From NCBI GenBank assembly GCA_002419125.1, contig DIFL01000016.1, positions 3,620 to 10,477 of the forward strand: a stretch of DNA of 6,858 bases. The letters are read 5' to 3'. A program made the position numbers and the translations under genes. This stretch comes from Candidatus Dojkabacteria bacterium UBA5749 (lineage in GTDB: Bacteria > Patescibacteriota > Dojkabacteria > SC72). Below are positions 1-6,233 of this stretch, in pieces (position 1 is the first letter of the stretch; each line of letters begins with the position of its first letter). The notes under the pieces are model-generated. The model ran no database searches, was not told where the DNA came from, and was given only the letters and a program-made list of their open reading frames with translations.

Positions 1-966
1 GTAGATTTCATATATTGGTCTAAGAATATGTCAGACGGAGATGTTAATATTTTCTCTTTAAAGATGTTTCTGTCAAGGACATATTCATATCAAGGAGATA
101 TTACTAAGGTTTTGGATATCGAGGGTGAATACGAATCGTTACCGATAAAGTACATAATTTGGGAATATCTTAGAAATGGATTAGTTAAGACATATCCTGG
201 GATAGGAATTGTTGAAAAAGAAGAGGGAGTGTTGCATGGTATGAGATTGGATAGTGCGTATGTAAAAAGTCCTTTAATGTTTAAGAAATGGGAGGTTAGA
301 TATGAAGGGGAGGACTTGATACTGTCGGTATATGTACAGAATCAATCAGATGAGGAACTTCCAAATGTTAAATATTCCCATCAAGGATTTACACAAATTA
401 GAGATTTTAAAGAAAACGAAGAGTATGTTTATCAATATCCCGTACAAACAGATGAGCAGAATAGTCTGGGGTATATAGGGATATATAACCCTAATATTAA
501 AAGAGAGTGTATTGCAAGAGGAGAGAATCTTGAATCTACATTCGTTGGAGATTCTCCCGTTGTAGGAGGAATTAGAGAAGAGAATGGAGGATATATGGCA
601 TATATTGGTTCAAGAGTAAAGCCTTTTGGTTATACATTTTGTATTACAAGAATACCTTATACTTTGTATTCAGATGAAATTATTCTATCCCCCGTATCTT
701 CCGAAGAAGAATTGGAAACTGAAGAAGATATTAAAGAGGAAATCCCTGATACAGAGGTTGTAGAAAAGATTGAAAGTAATGTGTCATCACAAGAGGTTTT
801 AGGTATTACTAAATTACCAAAAACAGGGAGAAATATTGGATATTTTCTTGTTGTCTTCCCAATACTTTGGTACTATCTATTAAGGAGGTTTATATATGAA
901 ATTAAAATTCACAATACCAGGATATGTCCAAAAGATAGCGAGGATACTATCCAAAGAAGGGTATGA
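1..966 (+). CDS. LPXTG-type surface protein, C-terminal part (5' truncated by window edge)
   Basis: The frame is open from the first base, and the first ATG (position 28) has no ribosome binding site, so the gene very likely begins upstream; 321 residues are visible. Numbering from the first in-window codon, most of the protein is a soluble, beta-rich and probably extracellular region. A segment near 104-130 (LSVYVQNQSDEELPNVKYS) resembles Ig-like or DUF11-like adhesin repeats, though I cannot name a family. An acidic Glu/Asp-rich linker follows (about 234-259), then EVLG, the sorting motif LPKTG (272-276), a hydrophobic segment (about 279-294) and Arg-Arg (295-296). This is the usual order of a sortase substrate: export, cleavage between T and G, attachment to the cell envelope. 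Oddly, about 25 residues follow the Arg pair, in a region that overlaps the next gene by 71 bases. The sorting signal is clear; the function of the ectodomain is unknown. Confidence 0.8.
   Translation, partial: VDFIYWSKNMSDGDVNIFSLKMFLSRTYSYQGDITKVLDIEGEYESLPIKYIIWEYLRNGLVKTYPGIGIVEKEEGVLHGMRLDSAYVKSPLMFKKWEVRYEGEDLILSVYVQNQSDEELPNVKYSHQGFTQIRDFKENEEYVYQYPVQTDEQNSLGYIGIYNPNIKRECIARGENLESTFVGDSPVVGGIREENGGYMAYIGSRVKPFGYTFCITRIPYTLYSDEIILSPVSSEEELETEEDIKEEIPDTEVVEKIESNVSSQEVLGITKLPKTGRNIGYFLVVFPILWYYLLRRFIYEIKIHNTRICPKDSEDTIQRRV
882..888 (+). promoter_or_regulatory. Strong Shine-Dalgarno site for the nucleotidyltransferase gene
   Basis: AAGGAGG ends 7 bases before the ATG at 896, which is ideal spacing and fixes the start of that gene. 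It lies inside the upstream surface-protein gene, where bases 883-888 (AGG AGG) are also the codons for the Arg-Arg pair after the membrane segment. It is the only strong Shine-Dalgarno sequence before any of the complete genes here. Confidence 0.85.
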
Positions 967-2302
967 AGTATATTTAGTAGGTGGAGCAATTAGAGATATT
1001 GCTATGGGAGAACTTCCCCATGACTATGATCTTGCTACTAATGCCTTACCAGATGAGATGCTTGAACTTTTCCCTAAATCAGTTTCTACTGGAGCTAAAT
1101 TTGGTACGGTAATTGCTTTGGTAGAGGATGAGAAGAAAGAGAATCATGATGTAGAGGTAACTACTTTTAGAAGTGAAGAGGAATATATTGATGGGAGATG
1201 GCCGAGTAAGGTTGAGTTTGTAGATGAGATTTACAAAGATTTAGGAAGGAGGGACTTCACTATCAATGCAATGGCGGTTGATCTTCTTGAAGAGTTTCTA
1301 AATGGAGAAGAGATAGAGAGGGAGTGGGAAATTTACGACCCCTTTGGGGGTATTAAAGATATTGATTTGAAGTTAATTCGTGCTGTAGGAACCCCTATTG
1401 AGAGGTTTAAAGAAGACGGCCTTAGAGCTTTTAAAGCTTGTAGATTAGCTTCACAGTTAGATTTCGAAATTGAGAAAGAGACTTTTGAAGCAATTAAGGA
1501 GTGTCTACCTATTGCTAAACAGGTTTCAATGGAGCGTATTAGAGATGAGTTTATGAAATTACTCTTAAACTCCCCTAAGCCTTCTAAGGGAATTGATTTA
1601 ATGAGGCAGTGTGGTTTACTTCAAATCTTTTTACCAGAACTTTTGGAAGGGTATGGTGTTGAACAGAAACTGTATCATACACACGATGTGTATTGGCACA
1701 GTCTTAAAACATGTGACTATGCACAAGATTCAGTAAAATTAGCAGCACTTTTACATGATATTGCTAAGCCAAGAACTGATATGGGGAATGGTCATTTCTA
1801 TGGCCATGATGTAATGGGTGTAGAAATGGTAGAGACCATAATGAAGAGGTTAAGATTTTCTAAGAGTGAGATAGAGAGGGTTAAAACATTAGTTAGGAAT
1901 CATATGTTTTACTATCCTCACTCTCAACAAGAAAGCAAAGAGGATGTTTTACTCAGTCAATGGAGTGATTCCGCTATTCGAAGATTTTTAAATAGGGTGG
2001 GGGAAGAAAATGTTGAAGACCTTTTTAAATTGCGAATTGCAGATGCTACTTCAAATCCGAACAGTCCTTTTGATCCTAATGAGATTACTTTGCTTCAGAA
2101 ACATATTTCAGAGGTTAGAGCCAAGGATATGGCTCTTAAAATCTCTGATTTAGATATAAATGGAGAGGATTTAAAATCAATTGGGGTACAGTCTGGTCCA
2201 CAAATGGGTAAGATTTTAAAAGGCTTGTTAGATGTTGTAATTGAAGACCCATTGATGAATACTAAGGAGAAACTACTAGATGAAGCTAAGCATATGTTGT
2301 AA
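896..2302 (+). CDS. cca: Class II tRNA nucleotidyltransferase (CCA-adding / poly(A) polymerase family) with HD domain
   Basis: 468 residues, a normal length for a bacterial CCA enzyme with a C-terminal HD domain. Family role: adds CCA (or only A) to tRNA 3' ends from CTP and ATP, without a nucleic acid template, in the cytoplasm. Visible motifs: LVGGAIRD (27-34); the metal-binding DxD in HDYDLAT (D43, D45); RRDFTINAMA (118-127); and the nucleotide-selecting EDxxR form at KEDGLR (172-177). An ERIRDEF helix (213-219) follows in the neck region. The HD domain runs from about 260 to 340, with H268, the H287-D288 pair, H304 and H336 as likely metal ligands. The ATG is set by a strong Shine-Dalgarno site; the start overlaps the surface-protein gene by 71 bases. 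CCA-adding, A-adding and poly(A) polymerase activities cannot be told apart with certainty by eye, but the N-terminal half (LATNALPDEM, DGRWPSKVEFV) looks most like CCA enzymes. The RNase gene follows after 33 bases. Confidence 0.93.
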   Translation: MKLKFTIPGYVQKIARILSKEGYEVYLVGGAIRDIAMGELPHDYDLATNALPDEMLELFPKSVSTGAKFGTVIALVEDEKKENHDVEVTTFRSEEEYIDGRWPSKVEFVDEIYKDLGRRDFTINAMAVDLLEEFLNGEEIEREWEIYDPFGGIKDIDLKLIRAVGTPIERFKEDGLRAFKACRLASQLDFEIEKETFEAIKECLPIAKQVSMERIRDEFMKLLLNSPKPSKGIDLMRQCGLLQIFLPELLEGYGVEQKLYHTHDVYWHSLKTCDYAQDSVKLAALLHDIAKPRTDMGNGHFYGHDVMGVEMVETIMKRLRFSKSEIERVKTLVRNHMFYYPHSQQESKEDVLLSQWSDSAIRRFLNRVGEENVEDLFKLRIADATSNPNSPFDPNEITLLQKHISEVRAKDMALKISDLDINGEDLKSIGVQSGPQMGKILKGLLDVVIEDPLMNTKEKLLDEAKHML

Positions 2303-2322
2303 TATTATCAATAGTTAATTTA

Positions 2323-2328
2323 TATACT
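2323..2328 (+). promoter_or_regulatory. Candidate -10 element (TATACT) just upstream of the RNase gene
   Basis: TATACT matches the TATAAT consensus at five of six positions and ends 7 bases before the ATG at 2336, so transcription would begin at or next to the start codon. There is no Shine-Dalgarno sequence in the 33-base gap. The best -35-like hexamer, TTGTAA at 2297-2302, is weak and sits 20 bases away, longer than usual. AT-rich DNA yields such hexamers by chance, so this remains a candidate. Confidence 0.35.
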
Positions 2329-2335
2329 GCCCGTT

Positions 2336-3763
2336 ATGAAATTAAAATTTTGTGGAGCTACAAGAATAGTAACAGGTTCCTGCTTCTATATAGATACTGG
2401 AAGTTTCAAGTTTTTAGTTGATTGTGGTGCTTTCCAAGGAGATGATGAAACAGAAAAGTTAAACTATGAACCTTTTCCATTTGACCCTGCACAACTTGAT
2501 GCTGTGTTTTTAACACATGCTCATTTTGATCATAGTGGAAGGATTCCAATATTAGTTAAACAGGGCTTTAAGGGCAGAATCATTGGTACTCAACCAACAA
2601 GAGATTTAGTTAAGGTTGTTCTTTTAGATGCTGCAAAAATTCAACAAGAGGAGTATGAAAGATGGCAGGCTAGAGGTAAGGTTGAAGGTGAAATTAAAGA
2701 TCCTTCTGCTCAGGGTAGTGCATTTGAACAAAGGAAACCTCTTTTTTCTGAACAAGATGTAGAGGAGATGTTTAATCTATTTGATATATATCCATATGGT
2801 TCTTCAGTCAACATTAATGAAAGCGTCGAATTTAGAATGAGAGATGCTGGACATATACTGGGTTCTAGTATTTTTGAATTTTGGATTAAAACATTAGAGG
2901 GAAGAGAGAAAAAGATAGTATTTTCTGGAGATTTGGGTCAACCTGGTGCAAGAATTGTTAAGGACCCTGATTTGATTAGAGAAGCAGACTATGTTGTATG
3001 TGAGGCTACATATGGGAATAGACTGCATAAGAGTAAAGATGAAACTACCTTGGAATTACTTTCCATTCTTAAACAGGCTCAGCAGGAGGGCTCTAATGTA
3101 TTAATCCCTTCCTTTGCAATTGAGAGAACTCAAGAGATTTTGTATGAGATTAATATGTTTGTAGAAAACAAGATATTAGAGAATTTAGAGGTGTATTTAG
3201 ATAGCCCAATGGCTTCTAAAGCTACTGAGATATTTAAACAGTATCCAACCTTTTACGATGATGATGCTAGGAGATTGTTAGAAAAAGGTGATGATCCTTT
3301 CCATTTTAAAGGATTAACTACAATTGATTCAGCAGATGAGTCAAGAAGATTGATTAATAAAAAGGGGGTCGTGATAATTGCAGGAAGTGGTATGTGTACT
3401 GGTGGAAGAATAGTTCATCACATTAAAAATAATATTGAGAAAGAGAATACGCATATGGTATTTGTAGGATATCAGGTAAATGGAACACTTGGGAGGAAGT
3501 TAGTTGATGGAGAAAAAGAGGTTAGAGTTATGGGCTACCCACTTCAAGTAAGAGCAAAGATTCATACTTTGGGTGGTTTCTCTGCACATGGGGATCAAAG
3601 AGATTTGAGATATTGGTTAAGAGGTTTTGGTCATTCTCCAGAAAAGATATTCATTGTTCATGCGGACGAAGAGATTTCCATAGGTTTTGGTTCAAATATT
3701 AAGAGTGAATTAGGTGTTGAAGTTGATATCCCTAAATTAAATGAAGAATTCGAATTAAAATAG
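2336..3763 (+). CDS. Beta-CASP metallo-beta-lactamase-fold ribonuclease (YSH1/CPSF-like)
   Basis: 475 residues. Metallo-beta-lactamase part: THAHFDH (H61, H63, D65, H66), then H173 in AGHILGS and D199 in SGDLG, together the two-zinc site. The beta-CASP insert carries motif A (E223 in CEATYG), DSPMA (289-293), GSGMCTGGRIVHH (350-362) and GGFSAHGDQ with H418. The last His is H442 in VHADEE, where most relatives have VHGE. The order and spacing match the bacterial and archaeal RNA-specific family (COG1236; Thermus TTHA0252 type), which cuts RNA as an endonuclease and/or exonuclease in the cytoplasm. There are no N-terminal KH domains, unlike archaeal aCPSF1, and no RNase J C-terminal domain. A charged segment after the first His cluster (about 100-140) seems somewhat long. 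The ATG at 2336 is chosen because MKLKF starts the first beta strand; no Shine-Dalgarno precedes it. Family is clear; RNA target and cleavage mode are unknown. Confidence 0.92.
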   Translation: MKLKFCGATRIVTGSCFYIDTGSFKFLVDCGAFQGDDETEKLNYEPFPFDPAQLDAVFLTHAHFDHSGRIPILVKQGFKGRIIGTQPTRDLVKVVLLDAAKIQQEEYERWQARGKVEGEIKDPSAQGSAFEQRKPLFSEQDVEEMFNLFDIYPYGSSVNINESVEFRMRDAGHILGSSIFEFWIKTLEGREKKIVFSGDLGQPGARIVKDPDLIREADYVVCEATYGNRLHKSKDETTLELLSILKQAQQEGSNVLIPSFAIERTQEILYEINMFVENKILENLEVYLDSPMASKATEIFKQYPTFYDDDARRLLEKGDDPFHFKGLTTIDSADESRRLINKKGVVIIAGSGMCTGGRIVHHIKNNIEKENTHMVFVGYQVNGTLGRKLVDGEKEVRVMGYPLQVRAKIHTLGGFSAHGDQRDLRYWLRGFGHSPEKIFIVHADEEISIGFGSNIKSELGVEVDIPKLNEEFELK

Positions 3764-3764
3764 T

Positions 3765-4706
3765 ATGAGCGTTAAACAGATATTAGATATAGAGAAAGAG
3801 ATAAAAGATTTGAACATTCAGGGAGCAACCAATGTTGCTATTGCTACTGTTGAAGGAATGAAAATCTTTATAGAGGAGAGTAATGTAACTGATAAAGAAC
3901 TGTTTTACAAAGAGCTAATAAGGGTAGGGGACAAATTAGCTAAGGCAAGATTAAATGAGCCTTTGGCGCAAAATGCTGTTAAATATGTTTCATATACATT
4001 TAAAAAGCATTTCTCTGATTTACACTCACTTAATGATATGAAACAGCAGTTAAATGCTTACTGTGATGAGTACCTCTTTAAGATATCTGATTCTAAGAGA
4101 GCTATAATTGATTTAGGAGTTCCTTCTGTTAAAAAATATAACAATGTATTAACACATTGTCACTCTTCAACAGCTGTTGCGGTGATAAAGGAGATTGCGC
4201 AAGAAAAGACATCATTTGAGACTGTATGTACCGAAACTAGGCCTAGATTTCAGGGAAGAATTACTGCTAAAGGTCTTTTAGATGCGGGTATTTCTACTAC
4301 TTTAATAGCAGATAGTGCTGCAGAGTCATTTGCAATTGGTAGAGGATCTGTTCCTATAGAAGTTTTGTTCATTGGGTGTGATGAGATTACGCTAGATGGA
4401 TATTGTATTAACAAGATAGGGAGTTGGGGTTTAGCTACTGCTATGAAGTTTGCAAACAGACCTGTTTATGTAGTTTCACCACTTTTAAAGGTTAATCCTT
4501 CAATTACGCATAAAGAAATATCTATAGAAATTCGTGAGTCGACGGAACTGTGGAGTGAGGCACCTAAAGGCTTAAAGATGTTTAACCCTGCCTTTGAGAT
4601 AGTTGATAAAGATCTTATTACTGGTTTTATGACCGAATTTGGTATTATTAAACCAGAGGAGATTAAAGATATTGTTAAGGTAAAATATCCTTGGCTTTTT
4701 GAATAA
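3765..4706 (+). CDS. Ribose-1,5-bisphosphate isomerase (eIF2B alpha/beta/delta-like family)
   Basis: 313 residues, the size of archaeal ribose-1,5-bisphosphate isomerase. Family role: converts ribose-1,5-bisphosphate to ribulose-1,5-bisphosphate, the step between AMP phosphorylase and RuBisCO. Visible motifs: a helical N-terminal domain, ARLNEP (61-66, the ARPTEP position of the family), LTHCHSS with the predicted catalytic Cys132, ETRPRFQGR (157-165), GCDEITLDG with the predicted catalytic Asp206, and NKIGS (216-220). Together these favour an enzyme over a regulatory translation-factor subunit. A variation: the early loop reads IQGATN (Gln19), where isomerases of this and the MtnA family usually have Arg-Gly-Ala. 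The AMP phosphorylase gene directly downstream strongly supports the assignment. The ATG lies one base after the upstream TAG and has no Shine-Dalgarno, so translation is probably coupled to the RNase gene. Alternatives are an MtnA-like isomerase or an eIF2B-like protein of other function; both are less likely. Confidence 0.87.
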   Translation: MSVKQILDIEKEIKDLNIQGATNVAIATVEGMKIFIEESNVTDKELFYKELIRVGDKLAKARLNEPLAQNAVKYVSYTFKKHFSDLHSLNDMKQQLNAYCDEYLFKISDSKRAIIDLGVPSVKKYNNVLTHCHSSTAVAVIKEIAQEKTSFETVCTETRPRFQGRITAKGLLDAGISTTLIADSAAESFAIGRGSVPIEVLFIGCDEITLDGYCINKIGSWGLATAMKFANRPVYVVSPLLKVNPSITHKEISIEIRESTELWSEAPKGLKMFNPAFEIVDKDLITGFMTEFGIIKPEEIKDIVKVKYPWLFE

Positions 4707-4708
4707 CA

Positions 4709-4714
4709 TATAAT
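4709..4714 (+). promoter_or_regulatory. Candidate -10 element (perfect TATAAT) before the AMP phosphorylase gene
   Basis: A perfect TATAAT begins two bases after the stop codon of the isomerase gene and ends 10 bases before the ATG at 4725. Transcription would start about three or four bases before the ATG, leaving almost no leader (AAAA-ATG). No Shine-Dalgarno sequence is present in the 18-base gap. No -35 element is visible at normal spacing; TTGGCT at 4691-4696 is only 12 bases away. It may provide extra transcription of the last gene, or be a chance match in AT-rich DNA. Confidence 0.4.
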
Positions 4715-4724
4715 TTACTTAAAA

Positions 4725-6233
4725 ATGGCTATATATCTAAAGAGTAAAAAAGTAGACCTAGGAGCAGGTAAAGATTTGTTTGTTTTAATCAATCAAAATG
4801 ATGCTGATGACCTTGGAGTTAAGGAAGGGGCAATAGTTCTATTAGGATACAAGGATGTAGAGCTTTACGTAAAAGTTATAATTACCGATACCAAGATAAA
4901 GGAGGGAGAAGTTGGTCTCTACGAGGAATTGTATCAAGATTACCACATCCCAGAGGGTAGGAAACTACTCCTAGATATACCCTCTACTAGTAAAGCACTA
5001 GATGGTATCAGAAAGAAATTGTCAGGGCAGAGGTTAAACGAGGAGGAATTAGTCGCAATTATGCATGATATTGGATCAAGAAGGTTAAAAGAGACTGAAG
5101 TGGCTTTTTTTGTCTCTACCTTTTTTAACCCTGGTTTTACGGAAGAAGAGATATATTGGATGACTAAGGGTATGGCCGAATCTGGTGATATTTTGGATTT
5201 TAAGTTTATAAAAAATAATAAGGATTTGGTTGTTGATAAACACTCAATTGGTGGAACAGCAGGAAAAGGTATAACACCGATTCTAGTTCCAATATTAGCT
5301 GCTAGTGGACTTGTTGTACCTAATACGTCAACCAGAGCTATTACTTCCCCTGCTGGTACCACGGACATTATTGAGAGTGTTATGCCAGTTGCTTTAAACA
5401 AAGAAGAGGTTTACAAGGTTGTAGAAAAAACAGGAGCGTGTATGGTTTGGGGAGGATCTTTGTCTTTAGCGCCTGCTGACGATGAAATTATTAATGTTGA
5501 AAGGTCTCTAAGGATACAGGAGTTCCAAAAGGTATTGGTAAGTATTGTAGCAAAAAAAATTGCAATGGGTTCATCTTTTGTATTAATAGATTTACCATAT
5601 GGTAAGGGTACTAAAATAGAGAAACCAGATGACTTGGAATTTCTTAAGAGAGAGTTTGAGAAACTCTTTGCGAAATTTAACATTAAGTGTGTAACACACA
5701 AAAGGGTAATAAAAGGACCAGATGGTAGAGGAGTAGGACCCCTGTTAGAAATCAAGGAGTGTTTAAGAGTCTTGGAAAGAGATGAGAAACGTTCCGAAGA
5801 CTTAGAGGATACAGTCATAGAGATGGCAGCAGAGATATTTGAAGGAACTAAGAAAGCACAAAAGGGTATGGGTAAAAAATTTGCTCAAGACATACTAGAT
5901 TCTGGGAAGGCTTTAAAGAAATTCTGGGATATTGGTAAAGCTCAAGGTGCTAAAGAGATTGTTAAATCTAGCCAAATAAAGGTGGGAGAAATTAAACATA
6001 CTGTTAAAGCTACAAAGGATGGGGTTGTTAAAAACATCTGTACTAGAGAGATTGTAGAGATAGCAAGGTCCCTTGGAACACCAGGTATTAAAGAGGCTGG
6101 AATCTATGTTGAGAAAATGCCTGGAGACAAAGTAGAAAAGGGTGATATACTAATGACTCTTTATGCTACTTCACAAGATAGGATGGAAGAGGGAATTAAA
6201 TCTATCAACCTTGAGAAGCTTTACGATATTTAA
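4725..6233 (+). CDS. deoA: AMP phosphorylase (nucleoside 5'-monophosphate phosphorylase)
   Basis: 502 residues, the length of archaeal AMP phosphorylases and longer than ordinary thymidine phosphorylase (about 440). The extra length is an N-terminal beta-rich domain (about 1-85) typical of the AMP type. Then come the helical domain (about 86-160, SGQRLNEEELVAIMHDI) and the phosphate/nucleotide-binding domain: DKHSIGG (171-177), TSTRAITSPAGTTD (201-214), WGGSLSLAPADD (242-253), AKKIAMG (276-282), GRGVGPLLE (334-342) and KGMGKKFAQDILDSGKAL (380-397). A PYNP_C-like C-terminal domain (about 425-490) closes it. Family reaction: AMP (also CMP, UMP) plus phosphate gives ribose-1,5-bisphosphate plus free base, in the cytoplasm. 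The isomerase gene just upstream is the next step. Differences from archaeal proteins as I recall them: GGTAGKG replaces GGVPGNK after the phosphate-binding Ser174, and VERSLRIQ (258-265) replaces VEYPLSVD. The ATG at 4725 fits the N-terminus but lacks a Shine-Dalgarno. The 3' end overlaps the convergent gene by 29 bases. Confidence 0.95.
   Translation: MAIYLKSKKVDLGAGKDLFVLINQNDADDLGVKEGAIVLLGYKDVELYVKVIITDTKIKEGEVGLYEELYQDYHIPEGRKLLLDIPSTSKALDGIRKKLSGQRLNEEELVAIMHDIGSRRLKETEVAFFVSTFFNPGFTEEEIYWMTKGMAESGDILDFKFIKNNKDLVVDKHSIGGTAGKGITPILVPILAASGLVVPNTSTRAITSPAGTTDIIESVMPVALNKEEVYKVVEKTGACMVWGGSLSLAPADDEIINVERSLRIQEFQKVLVSIVAKKIAMGSSFVLIDLPYGKGTKIEKPDDLEFLKREFEKLFAKFNIKCVTHKRVIKGPDGRGVGPLLEIKECLRVLERDEKRSEDLEDTVIEMAAEIFEGTKKAQKGMGKKFAQDILDSGKALKKFWDIGKAQGAKEIVKSSQIKVGEIKHTVKATKDGVVKNICTREIVEIARSLGTPGIKEAGIYVEKMPGDKVEKGDILMTLYATSQDRMEEGIKSINLEKLYDI

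Noticed and set aside
28..30. ATG at 28 as the start of the surface-protein gene
   Set aside because: The frame is open to the window edge, no Shine-Dalgarno precedes it and no signal peptide follows, as an LPXTG protein would need.
848..876. Promoter TTGTTG / TACTAT before the nucleotidyltransferase gene
   Set aside because: Only 3 of 6 and 4 of 6 consensus matches, and the predicted start would fall within the Shine-Dalgarno site.
4940..5818. Two long minus-strand open frames (4940-5401 and 5411-5818), nearly end to end
   Set aside because: They lie wholly inside the well-supported AMP phosphorylase gene, show no recognisable motifs, and are Ser/Leu/Ile-rich as expected of antisense frames.
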